A stretch of DNA of 64,000 nt from an uncultured bacterium (GTDB lineage: Bacteria; Sysuimicrobiota; Sysuimicrobiia; Sysuimicrobiales; Sysuimicrobiaceae): assembly GCA_938028835.1 (NCBI GenBank), contig CALIMJ010000033.1:1-64000 (forward strand), in the 5' to 3' direction. Numbering within the stretch: the stretch's first letter is position 1; each line of letters opens with the position of its first letter. Made by a program: the position numbers and the translations under genes. Below are positions 8,213 through 16,269 of the stretch, piece by piece. Below the pieces are notes generated by a model that searched no databases, had not been told where the DNA came from, and saw nothing but the letters and a program-made list of their open reading frames with translations.

Positions 8213-9748
8213 ATGCGCCGGCTGCTGTGGGGTGGTTTCTGGGGGTGGCTGGCCTTCGGGGCGCTCGTGGTGGGGCCCGTGCCGGTCGGGCTGCCCCTGT
8301 GGTTGCGTCCCCTGCTGGACGTTCGGGCTCCCGTGGAAGTCCTGGGCGAACGGGCTTTCAGGGCCCTTTCTCCAGAGGCCTTTGCCCTGCTGGTGAACTT
8401 CCTGGAGGGGGTGGGCCGGAGGTACCTGGGGGTGACCCACCTGGCCAAACAGCTGGCGCTAGTTGGCGCAAACCTCCTGGTGTTCGGGCTGGGCGCGCTT
8501 GGCGCCTGGACCCTGCACCACTGGGCGCGCGGTACGGGAAGCTTCTGGACGCGGTGGCTTGTCGCGAGCCTGTTTACGTGGGTGGTGTGGGCGGCAGTGC
8601 TGTTGCCCGTGGCGGGCGGAGGGTGGGCAGGCTCCCTGCTTGGCCCGCAGCCCCACGCGGCGGCGCTGTTGGCGGCCGGGAGCCTGCTGTACGGGGCGGC
8701 CGTGGCCGTTTCCCGAAAACCCGGCCGACCCGCGGGGGCGGGTGGCCTGACCAGAAGGGAGGCGCTAAGGCGCGGGGCGCGGCTGATGGTGGCCGCGCTG
8801 ACCGGCTGGGGTGCAGCCGCCTGGCTGGAACGGGCTTTTGCGTGGGCGCAGTCACTGTTCAGCCGTATCCGCGGGCTTCCCCCCGAGGTCACGCCAAACA
8901 GTGAATTCTACACCGTCAGCAAGAACTTCTTCGACCCGGACGTGGACGCCCGCAGGTGGCGGCTGGAGGTCTTTGGCCTGGTGGAGCGGCCGTTGCGGCT
9001 GAGCCTGGAGGAGCTGAGGGCGCTACCGGGCTACAGCCGGCCGCACACCTTCGAGTGTATCAGTAACCCCGTGGGCGGGGACCTGATCGGCAATGCCGTC
9101 TGGAAAGGTGTGCGGTTCCGCGACCTGCTGGAGCGTGCCCGGCCCAGGCCGCAGGCGCGCAAGGCCGTCTTCCGGTGTGCGGACGGCTACCACACGGCCG
9201 TACCCCTGGAGGACCTGATGGACCCCGAAAGCTTCCTGGCATACGAGATGAACGGCGAAGTCCTCCCCAAGGCGCACGGGTTCCCGGTGCGGGCGGTGAT
9301 CCCGGGGCTGTTCGGCATGAAGAACCCCAAGTGGGTCACCAGGATCGAGCTCACGGACAGAGACCACCTGGGCTACTGGGAGTCCCGGGGGTGGAGCGAC
9401 GAAGCGGTGGTGAAGACCATGTCCAAGTTCACCACCCCTGTGGAGGGCGGGGCGGCAGCCGCGGGGACGGTGGAGGTAGGCGGAGTGGCGTACGCGGGAG
9501 ACCGGGGGATCTCCGCGGTGGAGGTGAGCTTCGACGACGGCCGCACTTGGCGGCCGGCCCAGGTGAAGGCCGCCATGGGCAAGCACACCTGGGTGCTCTG
9601 GGCGGCTCTGTGGCAGGCCCGTCCGGGCCGGTACCTGCTGAAGGTCCGGGCGCGGGACGGGGTGGGGACCCTCCAGGAAGGCCGTCCGCGCCCGCCCCTG
9701 CCGGACGGTGCCACCGGCTACCACACCATCACCGTCACGATCCGGTAA
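8213..9748 (+). CDS. Membrane-anchored molybdopterin-dependent oxidoreductase (YedY/sulfite oxidase family)
   Basis: A 511-residue protein. Residues 1-170 contain four hydrophobic helices (near 8-25, 80-100, 115-135 and 148-167). A twin-arginine-like motif TRREALRRG follows at 180-188 with another hydrophobic stretch (191-204). The catalytic domain has the Mo-coordinating Cys in FECISNPVGGD (Cys282) and the sulfite-oxidase-type dimerisation domain at the C-terminus. Typical YedY/MsrP proteins have only a cleavable Tat signal, so the polytopic N-terminus is unusual. It needs molybdenum cofactor, and cofactor genes (MoeB-like, MoaD-MoaE) occur elsewhere in the window. The substrate is unknown. 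Confidence 0.88.
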   Translation: MRRLLWGGFWGWLAFGALVVGPVPVGLPLWLRPLLDVRAPVEVLGERAFRALSPEAFALLVNFLEGVGRRYLGVTHLAKQLALVGANLLVFGLGALGAWTLHHWARGTGSFWTRWLVASLFTWVVWAAVLLPVAGGGWAGSLLGPQPHAAALLAAGSLLYGAAVAVSRKPGRPAGAGGLTRREALRRGARLMVAALTGWGAAAWLERAFAWAQSLFSRIRGLPPEVTPNSEFYTVSKNFFDPDVDARRWRLEVFGLVERPLRLSLEELRALPGYSRPHTFECISNPVGGDLIGNAVWKGVRFRDLLERARPRPQARKAVFRCADGYHTAVPLEDLMDPESFLAYEMNGEVLPKAHGFPVRAVIPGLFGMKNPKWVTRIELTDRDHLGYWESRGWSDEAVVKTMSKFTTPVEGGAAAAGTVEVGGVAYAGDRGISAVEVSFDDGRTWRPAQVKAAMGKHTWVLWAALWQARPGRYLLKVRARDGVGTLQEGRPRPPLPDGATGYHTITVTIR

Positions 9749-9796
9749 GGACCTAGCCCGGTCCCCCAGCTCCCTGGCGCCAGCTCGCCGACGTGG

Positions 9797-9819
9797 TAGA
9801 ATGTGAATGGTTCTCATTC
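9797..9819 (+). promoter_or_regulatory. Candidate -10 element and Fur-type operator before the Fur-family gene
   Basis: A TAGAAT -10-like hexamer lies at 9797-9802. Immediately downstream is an inverted repeat, GAATG-N5-CATTC, at 9805-9819. It resembles the AT-richer boxes recognised by Fur-family repressors and stands out in this GC-rich DNA. A perfect 10-bp palindrome CTGGCGCCAG (9774-9783) occupies the -35 region. The arrangement suggests autoregulation of the Fur-DtxR pair; no binding data are available. Confidence 0.5.
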
Positions 9820-9821
9820 CT

Positions 9822-10199
9822 ATGAGGATGACCCGGCAGCGGCAGCAGATCCTGGCCGTCCTGGCCGCCACGCGGAGCCACCCCAGCGCGGAAGAGGTGC
9901 TGGCGGAGGTCCGCCGGACCCTTCCGGGGGTCAGCCTGGGTTCCATCTACCGCAACCTGAAGCGGCTCAGGGAAGCCGGGCTGGTCCGGGAGATCGTGAC
10001 TGCGGAGGGACGGCGTTACGACGCGGTCACATCTCCCCACCCGCACTTCGTGTGCGAGCGGTGCAGCCGGGTCTACGACCTCCCCGAGCCCGTGGCGGCA
10101 GAAGCCCTGAGGCGGGCCCTGCCGGAGGGGTTCGCGGTGAGCCAGATCCACCTGGAGCTGAAGGGGACGTGTCCGGAATGCGGAAGCCTCACCTCGTGA
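9822..10199 (+). CDS. Fur family metal-responsive transcriptional regulator
   Basis: A regulator of about 125 residues. The winged helix reads MTRQRQQILAVL ... SLGSIYRNLKRLREAGLV. The C-terminal dimerisation domain has HPHFVCERC and CPEC, the usual pair of structural-zinc CxxC motifs. Whether it senses iron, zinc, manganese or peroxide cannot be decided. ATG codons lie at 9807, 9822 and 9828. I chose 9822 because a transcript from the nearby -10 element would begin at about 9809, implying a nearly leaderless mRNA. The stop overlaps the GTG of the next gene. Confidence 0.9.
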   Translation: MRMTRQRQQILAVLAATRSHPSAEEVLAEVRRTLPGVSLGSIYRNLKRLREAGLVREIVTAEGRRYDAVTSPHPHFVCERCSRVYDLPEPVAAEALRRALPEGFAVSQIHLELKGTCPECGSLTS

Positions 10200-10579
10200 A
10201 CTCTTCCAGGACCGAAGACTACCTGCGGGCGGTCCTCCACCTACGCGCCCAGGGGCGGGTCACGTTGACCGCCCTGGCCCGCCGGCTCGGCGTTTCGGTG
10301 GCGTCCGCCCACGAGATGGTGGAGCGCCTGCAGCGTACGGGGCTGGTCAGCTACTCCCGGGAGGAGGGCGTGCGGCTGACTCCCGAAGGCAGCCGCGTGG
10401 CCTTCGGCAAGGAACGGCGCTACCGCCTGTGTCAGCGGTTCCTGCAGGACGTGCTGGGTCTGGACCCGCAAACTGCGGAGCGGGAGGCGGTGCGTTTCGA
10501 ACAGGGGATGACGCAGCTGGTGGAGCAGCAGATCATCCGGCTGTTCGCGCACAGCCGGGCACCGGGCCCGGGAGGGTGA
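10196..10579 (+). CDS. DtxR/MntR-like metal-dependent regulator
   Basis: A 127-residue protein. An N-terminal winged helix has the pattern TEDYLRAVLHL ... LARRLGVSVASAHEMVERLQRTGLV, diagnostic of DtxR/MntR. A helical dimerisation segment follows (YRLCQRFLQDVLGL ... EREAVRFEQGM). It has no C-terminal SH3/FeoA domain, so it resembles MntR in length. GTG 10196 overlaps the Fur stop as GTGA; ATG 10178 is an alternative. Translational coupling to a Fur-family gene suggests joint control of metal homeostasis, but no transporter gene is adjacent. Confidence 0.85.
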   Translation: MNSSRTEDYLRAVLHLRAQGRVTLTALARRLGVSVASAHEMVERLQRTGLVSYSREEGVRLTPEGSRVAFGKERRYRLCQRFLQDVLGLDPQTAEREAVRFEQGMTQLVEQQIIRLFAHSRAPGPGG

Positions 10580-10686
10580 AGCGGTTTTTGTCGGAGGGAG
10601 CCAGGCCGCGAAGCGGTGCGCGCGCGGCCGCTGGGCTGAGGCTCGAAACGGCGGCTACCTGCTCCCCTTGCGGGCCGCAGAGTCCG

Positions 10687-10692
10687 TATACT
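10687..10692 (+). promoter_or_regulatory. Possible -10 element (TATACT) upstream of the DUF981-like gene
   Basis: TATACT at 10687-10692 is the best -10 match in the 243-bp gap between the DtxR-like gene and the next gene. No convincing -35 lies at normal spacing. If used, it would give a leader of about 125 bases containing a 15-bp tandem repeat. Confidence 0.3.
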
Positions 10693-10733
10693 GCTCGTAG
10701 GGCAGCGTGAGCGGCAGGCCTTCTGGTGACCGG

Positions 10734-10763
10734 AAGTGGGCGGGCGGCAAGTGGGCGAGCGGG
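10734..10763 (+). repeat. Imperfect 15-bp tandem repeat
   Basis: Two adjacent copies, AAGTGGGCGGGCGGC (10734-10748) and AAGTGGGCGAGCGGG (10749-10763), differ at two positions. They lie in the presumed leader of the membrane-protein gene. No function can be assigned. Confidence 0.6.
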
Positions 10764-10822
10764 GCTCCGGCTGAGCTGTCCCGAGGCGGAAGCCTCTGAT
10801 CCCACGGAACTGAAAGGGGGTG

Positions 10823-11434
10823 ATGTCGGTGAGGCAGGCGGTGAGCTCGCACAACCCTCTCGTCCTGATCCTCGCTCTGGTTACCGCCGCGGGGGTTGCC
10901 GGTGCCGTTTACCTGTACTACGTCGCCACCGGGAAGGAGACTGCGGAGCTCCGCAGGTCCTTCGGGGCGTTGTTCTTCGCCCTCGGGTTTTTCTCCCTGG
11001 GAGGCTTCGTGCAGCTCATCTGGTCCGACTGGGCAGGGTTCCCGGTGGGCCACTACTCCGAGCTGTTCGGGACCAGCACCGGGCTGTTCTCCCTGATGTT
11101 GGTCCTGGCTGGTTTCTACCTGTACACGGGGCTCGACCTACGGATGCTGGCGTGGCCGGCGGCTCTTCTGGGGCTGTTCCTGCTCCAGGGCGCACGAGCG
11201 GTCCTGGATTTCAAGCTGACACGCAACCCGTCTGTCACGTTCGTCCTGTGGTTGGCCGCCGGGATCGCGAGCGTGGGCATGCTGCCCTTCGCTTACAGCC
11301 AGGGTGAAGGTCGGCGGAACCTCGCGTACCTGGGCGCGGGGGTGCTCGCCGTGATGGCGCTAGCCGCACTGTTCACGGGCGTGAACGCCTTCTACGGTCA
11401 CATCGCGGAGGTCGTGCGCCAGCAGGCGCGCTGA
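10823..11434 (+). CDS. DUF981-like membrane protein
   Basis: A protein of about 200 residues with six predicted membrane helices separated by short loops (for example LVLILALVTAAGVAGAVYLYY at the N-terminus). It resembles DUF981 proteins from thermophiles and archaea; I recognise the pattern, not a known function. An AAAGGGGGTGA ribosome-binding sequence overlaps ATG 10823 and lies eight bases before an in-frame GTG at 10829, so either codon may be the true start. The gene follows the metal-regulator pair after a 243-bp gap. Confidence 0.65.
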   Translation: MSVRQAVSSHNPLVLILALVTAAGVAGAVYLYYVATGKETAELRRSFGALFFALGFFSLGGFVQLIWSDWAGFPVGHYSELFGTSTGLFSLMLVLAGFYLYTGLDLRMLAWPAALLGLFLLQGARAVLDFKLTRNPSVTFVLWLAAGIASVGMLPFAYSQGEGRRNLAYLGAGVLAVMALAALFTGVNAFYGHIAEVVRQQAR

Positions 11435-11459
11435 GCCGGCTTGGCCCGGCCGGGACCCA

Positions 11460-11496
11460 GGCCCCGCGTACGGGCGGGCGCCCACGGCGCGGGGCC
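11460..11496 (+). terminator. GC-rich hairpin between the DUF981-like gene and lpdA
   Basis: A perfect 9-bp stem is formed by GGCCCCGCG (11460-11468) and CGCGGGGCC (11488-11496), with an inner GGGC/GCCC pairing. No T-tract follows. A TATCAT -10-like hexamer follows at 11498-11503. It could end the upstream transcript or be part of the lpdA promoter region. Confidence 0.4.
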
Positions 11497-11542
11497 GTAT
11501 CATGTAAGCGAGCTCGGACCACGCGGCGAATAGGAGGAAACC

Positions 11543-12943
11543 GTGCAGGACGCTTACGACCTCGTGGTGATCGGAGCGGGACCGGGAGGCTACGTGGGGG
11601 CCATCCGGGCGGCGCAGCTGGGGATGCGGACCGCCATCGTGGAGCGGGACAAGCTGGGCGGCACGTGCCTACACTACGGCTGCATTCCCACCAAGGCCCT
11701 GCTGCAGGTGGCGGAGGTGGCGGAGCTGGCCCGCCGCGCCCCCCAGCTGGGCGTGCGGGTGGAGTCGGTGTCCGTGGACCTGAGCGCGGTGCACCGCTAC
11801 CGGGAGCGGACGGTGAGCACCCTGCACCGCGGCGTGGAATACCTGATGCGGAAGAACGGCATCGCTACCTTCGCCGGCACCGCGCGGCTGGTCAGCCGGG
11901 ACCGGGTGCACGTCAGCCTGAACGATGGGTCGGAGACAGAGCTGCGGGCCCGTCACGTCCTGATCGCCACCGGCTCGCGGCCCCGCAGCCTTCCGTGGCT
12001 GGCCCTGGACGGCGAACGGGTCCTGAGCAGCGACCACCTGGTCTCCCTCCAGGAGGTCCCGGGGAAGCTGGCGGTGCTGGGAGCGGGGGTCATCGGCGTG
12101 GAGTTCGCCAGCGCGTTCGCCAGCCTGGGGAGCCAGGTGACCGTGATCGAGATCCTCCCCCGGGCGCTGCCCGCGGAGGACGAGGAGGTGAGTGCGGCGG
12201 TGGAGAAGGCCTTCGCGCGCCGCGGGATCCGGGTGCTCACGTCCGCCAGCCTCAAGTCCGTGGAGCGCACCCCCACGGGACTGCAGCTGTCGGTGGAGAA
12301 GGACGGCCAGGTGGAGGGGGTGGAGGCGGACCGTCTGCTGGTGGCGGTGGGCCGCGGCCCGGTCACGGACGGCCTGGGTTTGGAAGAGGTGGGCGTGGAG
12401 GTGGACGGACAGGGGTTCGTTCGCACCCAGGGGGCGTACCGCACCACCGCGCCCGGCATCTGGGCTATCGGGGACGTGATCCACGCGCAGCCCATGCTGG
12501 CCCACGTGGCCTCCGAGGAGGCGGTGCGGGCGGTGGAGGACATGGCCGGCCACGCGGCCGCACCCCTGGACTACGACGCCGTCCCCCGCTGCACCTACTG
12601 CAGCCCGGAAGTGGCGTCCTTCGGCCTCACGGAGGCCCAGGCCAGGGAGCGCGGGTACGAGGTGCGGGTGGGGCGGTTCCCGTTTTCTGCCAACAGCAAG
12701 GCCCTGATCCTGGGAGAGCGCGAGGGGTTCGTGAAGGTGGTGGCGGACGCCCGGCACGGGGAGATCCTGGGGATGCACCTGGTCGGACCTCGCGTGACCG
12801 AACTGGTGCCGGAGGGGATCCTGGCCAAGAGCGTCGAAGCCACCATCCACGAGGTGGCGGCGGCGGTCCACGCGCACCCGACCCTGGCGGAGGCGGTCCA
12901 CGAAGCCGCCCTGGACGCCCTGGGCCGGGTGGTGCACCTGTAG
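11543..12943 (+). CDS. lpdA: Dihydrolipoamide dehydrogenase (E3)
   Basis: A 466-residue FAD-dependent disulfide oxidoreductase that reoxidises the lipoyl groups of E2. The N-terminal FAD site is VIGAGPGGYVGAI. The redox-active disulfide is GGTCLHYGCIPTKAL, with cysteines spaced CxxxxC. The NAD-binding site is VLGAGVIGVEFA, and the C-terminal base region AVHAHPTLAEA has the catalytic His. The GTG start follows a TAGGAGGAAA site. It is the first gene of a complete 2-oxoacid dehydrogenase operon. Confidence 0.96.
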   Translation: MQDAYDLVVIGAGPGGYVGAIRAAQLGMRTAIVERDKLGGTCLHYGCIPTKALLQVAEVAELARRAPQLGVRVESVSVDLSAVHRYRERTVSTLHRGVEYLMRKNGIATFAGTARLVSRDRVHVSLNDGSETELRARHVLIATGSRPRSLPWLALDGERVLSSDHLVSLQEVPGKLAVLGAGVIGVEFASAFASLGSQVTVIEILPRALPAEDEEVSAAVEKAFARRGIRVLTSASLKSVERTPTGLQLSVEKDGQVEGVEADRLLVAVGRGPVTDGLGLEEVGVEVDGQGFVRTQGAYRTTAPGIWAIGDVIHAQPMLAHVASEEAVRAVEDMAGHAAAPLDYDAVPRCTYCSPEVASFGLTEAQARERGYEVRVGRFPFSANSKALILGEREGFVKVVADARHGEILGMHLVGPRVTELVPEGILAKSVEATIHEVAAAVHAHPTLAEAVHEAALDALGRVVHL

Positions 12944-12961
12944 TACGGGGGAGGGAGTGGG

Positions 12962-14017
12962 ATGAGCGCCAGGGAAGTGCGGGCCGAGGCCCGGCACACG
13001 GAGCTGGGCCTGTCCGACCAGGACGTCCTCCAGATGTACTACTACACTGTCCTGGCCCGGACGCTGGACGAGCGCATGTGGCAGCTGCAGCGGGCCGGTA
13101 AGGCGATGTTCGTGATCTCGGGGCCCGGCCACGAGGGCGCGCAGGTGGGCATGATGTGGCCCCTGGACCGCCAGCGGGACTGGTTCGTCCCCTACTACCG
13201 GTCTGTGGCCGCGGTGCTTGTGAAGGGCATGACCCCGACGGAGATCCTGCTGGCGGTGCTGGCGAAAGCCACAGACCCCAGCAGCGGCGGCCGCCAGATG
13301 CCCGGGCACTACGCTCACCCCCGGCACAGGATCCTGTCCACCAGCAGCCCCGTGGGCACCCAGTACCCGCACGCCGCGGGGCTGGCCTACGCGGCGAAGG
13401 TCCGGCGGACGGGTGAGGTGGTCCTGGTGACCATCGGGGACGGTGGCACCAGCCAGGGGGACTGGCACGAGGCGCTGAACTTCGCCGCCATCCACAAGGT
13501 ACCCTGCCTGTTCGCGGTGGAGAACAACCGGTACGCCATCTCCGTGCCCCTGCACAAGCAGATGGCGGTCCCCAGCGTGGCCCTGCGGGCGCAGGGCTAC
13601 GGCATGCCGGGCGTGAGCGTGGACGGCTCTGACGTCCTGGAGTGTTACCGGGCGGCCAAGGAAGCGTACGACCGCGCCAAGCGCGGCGAGGGGCCGACCC
13701 TGCTGGAGTTCCGGGTGGAGCGGCTGGGGTCCCACAGCAGCGACGACCAGCAGGAGCGCTACCGGCCACGGGAGGAGATCGAGGCGGCCCGCCAGCGGGA
13801 CCCTATCCCCGCGTTCCGGCAGTACCTTCAGTCGGTGGGGCTGTGGGACGACGAGCGGGAGCAGGCGCTGCGGGACCGCGTCCGACGGGAGGTGGACGCG
13901 GCCACGGACGAGGCCGAACGGGCACCGGACCCGGACCCGGCCACCGCGGCGCGGCACGTGTACTACGACCCCGACCCCGACCACCCCACGGACCCCGTGT
14001 GGTGGTCGGGCCGATAG
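12962..14017 (+). CDS. bkdA1: 2-oxoacid dehydrogenase E1 alpha subunit, branched-chain type
   Basis: A 351-residue thiamine-diphosphate enzyme subunit. The TPP-binding motif runs GDGGTSQGDWHEALN ... VENNRYAIS. The segment GGRQMPGHY and the loop SHSSDDQQERYR resemble branched-chain 2-oxoacid dehydrogenase E1 alpha more than pyruvate dehydrogenase. It should decarboxylate 2-oxoisovalerate-type substrates together with the next gene product. The start ATG follows a GGGGGAGGGAG site. Confidence 0.92.
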   Translation: MSAREVRAEARHTELGLSDQDVLQMYYYTVLARTLDERMWQLQRAGKAMFVISGPGHEGAQVGMMWPLDRQRDWFVPYYRSVAAVLVKGMTPTEILLAVLAKATDPSSGGRQMPGHYAHPRHRILSTSSPVGTQYPHAAGLAYAAKVRRTGEVVLVTIGDGGTSQGDWHEALNFAAIHKVPCLFAVENNRYAISVPLHKQMAVPSVALRAQGYGMPGVSVDGSDVLECYRAAKEAYDRAKRGEGPTLLEFRVERLGSHSSDDQQERYRPREEIEAARQRDPIPAFRQYLQSVGLWDDEREQALRDRVRREVDAATDEAERAPDPDPATAARHVYYDPDPDHPTDPVWWSGR

Positions 14018-14074
14018 GGGCGGCCCTGTGAGAGGCGTCACCGGGCGAGGGACCTGGGCGAGAGGAGGGGGACG

Positions 14075-15058
14075 GTGGCGGAGCTGCGGTACGTGGACGC
14101 ATTGAACCGCGCCCACCACGAGGAGATGGAACGGGACGAGCGGGTGGTCGTACTGGGCGAGGACGTGGGCCGCAAGGGCGGGGTGTTCGGAGTCACCCAG
14201 GGGCTGTTCGAGCGCTTCGGGGAGGACCGTGTGATCGACACGCCGCTGGCGGAGTCGTCCATCGTGGGCTGCGCCATCGGGATGGCGTGCAACGGGCTCG
14301 TCCCCATCGCGGAGATCCAGTTCGCGGACTTCATCCACCCCGCCTTCGACCAGATCGTGAGCGAGGCGGCCCGCATGCGGTACCGGTCCAACGGGGCGTT
14401 CGGGGTCCCCCTGGTAATCCGCGTGCCCTACGGCGGGGCTCACGGCACGGCCCTGTACCACTCCCAGTGTGTGGAGGCTTTCTACGCCCACGTGCCGGGC
14501 CTGAAGGTGGTGGCGCCCAGCACGGCCTACGACGCCAAGGGCATGCTGAAGGCAGCCGTACGCGATCCGGACCCCGTCCTGTTCCTGGAGCACAAGCGCA
14601 TGTATCGGCTCGTGCGCGAGGAGGTGCCGGACGGCGACTACACGGTGCCGCTCGGCCCTGCGGCGGTGCGACGGGAGGGACGGGACCTGTCCCTGTTCAC
14701 CTACGGCTGGACCCTGCACGAGGCCCTGCAGGCCGCAGAGGCAGCCTCCCGCGAGGGGATCGAGGTGGAGGTGGTGGACGTCCGGTGTCTGCGGCCCTTG
14801 GACAAGGACACCCTCCTGCGCAGCGTGGCTAAGACCAACAAGGCGCTGGTGGTGTACGAGGACAACCGGTTCGGCGGGTTCGGGGCCGAGATCGCGGCCC
14901 TGATCGCGGAGGAGGCCTTCGAGGACCTGGACGGGCCGGTGATGCGCCTGGCGGGACCCGACGTACCCGGGATCCCCTTCGCGCGGCCCCTGGAGCAGTG
15001 GTACTGGATCAACCAGGAGAAGATCCTCGCCGCGGTGCGGAAGCTGGCCCACTACTGA
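14075..15058 (+). CDS. bkdA2: 2-oxoacid dehydrogenase E1 beta subunit
   Basis: A 327-residue transketolase-like beta subunit that pairs with the preceding E1 alpha. Typical motifs are LGEDVGRKGGVFGVTQGL near residue 29, DTPLAESSIVG, and IRVPYGGAHGTALYHSQ. The GTG start follows AGAGGAGGGGGAC. The 57-bp gap after E1 alpha holds no gene. Its length and motifs are normal for the E1b family. Confidence 0.94.
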   Translation: MAELRYVDALNRAHHEEMERDERVVVLGEDVGRKGGVFGVTQGLFERFGEDRVIDTPLAESSIVGCAIGMACNGLVPIAEIQFADFIHPAFDQIVSEAARMRYRSNGAFGVPLVIRVPYGGAHGTALYHSQCVEAFYAHVPGLKVVAPSTAYDAKGMLKAAVRDPDPVLFLEHKRMYRLVREEVPDGDYTVPLGPAAVRREGRDLSLFTYGWTLHEALQAAEAASREGIEVEVVDVRCLRPLDKDTLLRSVAKTNKALVVYEDNRFGGFGAEIAALIAEEAFEDLDGPVMRLAGPDVPGIPFARPLEQWYWINQEKILAAVRKLAHY

Positions 15059-15065
15059 GGGGCGT

Positions 15066-16247
15066 ATGGCCACGGAAGTCCATCTGCCGCAGCTGGGGGA
15101 GAGCACGTACGAGGCCACCATCGGCCGGTGGCTGAAGTCGCCGGGGGACCGGGTGGAGCGGTTCGAGCCGCTGGTGGAGCTTATCACCGACAAGGTGAAC
15201 GTGGAGATGCCCTCGCCGGTGGCCGGGCGGCTGGTGGAGATCGTGGCACAGGAGGGGCAGACGCTGCCCGTGGGCTCGGTCATCGCCCGCGTGGAGGAGG
15301 AGGGGCCCGCACAGGCCCAGGAGGCGGCGCCCGCGAGGGAGGAGCGCCCCGCCGCGGGGCGGCTTTCGCCCCTGGTGAGCCGGCTGGTGCAGGAGCACGG
15401 GATCACCCCGGAGGAGCTGGCGCAGATCCGCGGTACGGGCACGGGGGGCCGGATCACCAAGCAGGACGTTCTGAGCTACGTGGAGCACCGCAAGCAACGA
15501 GCCGCACCCCCCGCCCCGCCTCCCGCAGCGCCGGTCGTCCCCACGGCGCCGGCTGCGGAGGAACGGCGGGTCCCGCTTTCGCCCGTGCGGCGGGCGATCG
15601 CGGAGCGCCTGAGCCGGGCCAAGCGGGAGGTCCCGCACGCGTACGGGGTCGTGGAGGCGGACGTCACCGACCTAGTCCGCTGGTTCGACGCGCACCGGGA
15701 GGCCTTCCAGCAGCAGCACGGGGTGCGCCTCACCTACACCGCGCTGTTCGCCCGGGCGGCGGTGGAGGCCCTGCGGGCGTTCCCTGTGGTGAACGCGCAG
15801 TGGGCGGACGACGCCATCGTCTTGAAGCCCCACGTGAACCTGGGCATCGCGGTCTCCGTGGAGGAGGGGTTGGTGGTGCCGGTGATCCACCGGGCGGAGG
15901 AGAAGAGCCTGGTGGGCCTCGCCCGGGAGCTGGAGGATCTCACCCGCCGCGCCCGGGAGGGGAAGCTCACCCTGGAGGACGTGCAGGGCGGCACCTTCAC
16001 CCTCACCAACCCCGGGGTGTTCGGGTCCGTGTGGTCGCTGCCCATCGTGAACTACCCCCAGGCCGCCATCCTGGCTACGGACGCCATCGTGAAGCGGCCG
16101 GTGGTCCGCGACGACGCCATCGCCATCCGCGCGGTCATGCACCTGGGGCTGTCCTTCGACCACCGGGTGTTCGACGGGGCGGTGGCGGTCCAGTTCCTCA
16201 ACCACGTGAAGGCCAGCCTGGAATCGGTAGACCCTGTGACGCGTTGA
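15066..16247 (+). CDS. bkdB: Dihydrolipoamide acyltransferase E2 component
   Basis: A 393-residue E2 core. One lipoyl domain at the N-terminus has the lipoylated Lys in ITDKVNVEMPS (Lys43). A peripheral-subunit-binding domain (LSPLVSRLVQEHGI ... GRITKQDVLSYV) follows near residues 98-138. Flexible Ala/Pro-rich linkers separate the domains. The catalytic domain ends with SFDHRVFDG, containing the HxxxD active site. It starts seven bases after the E1 beta stop. Confidence 0.95.
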   Translation: MATEVHLPQLGESTYEATIGRWLKSPGDRVERFEPLVELITDKVNVEMPSPVAGRLVEIVAQEGQTLPVGSVIARVEEEGPAQAQEAAPAREERPAAGRLSPLVSRLVQEHGITPEELAQIRGTGTGGRITKQDVLSYVEHRKQRAAPPAPPPAAPVVPTAPAAEERRVPLSPVRRAIAERLSRAKREVPHAYGVVEADVTDLVRWFDAHREAFQQQHGVRLTYTALFARAAVEALRAFPVVNAQWADDAIVLKPHVNLGIAVSVEEGLVVPVIHRAEEKSLVGLARELEDLTRRAREGKLTLEDVQGGTFTLTNPGVFGSVWSLPIVNYPQAAILATDAIVKRPVVRDDAIAIRAVMHLGLSFDHRVFDGAVAVQFLNHVKASLESVDPVTR

Positions 16248-16269
16248 AGGACGCAAAGGAGGTCCCGTC

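Noticed and set aside
9803-10177. Extension of the DtxR-like frame over the Fur-family gene
   Set aside because: Residues before the helix-turn-helix are a shadow of the Fur gene.
11669-15460. 1263-residue open frame on the minus strand opposite the dehydrogenase operon
   Set aside because: It is antisense to five well-conserved genes, has low-complexity His/Gln/Arg/Pro composition and no recognisable domain; GC-rich codon bias keeps the opposite frame open.
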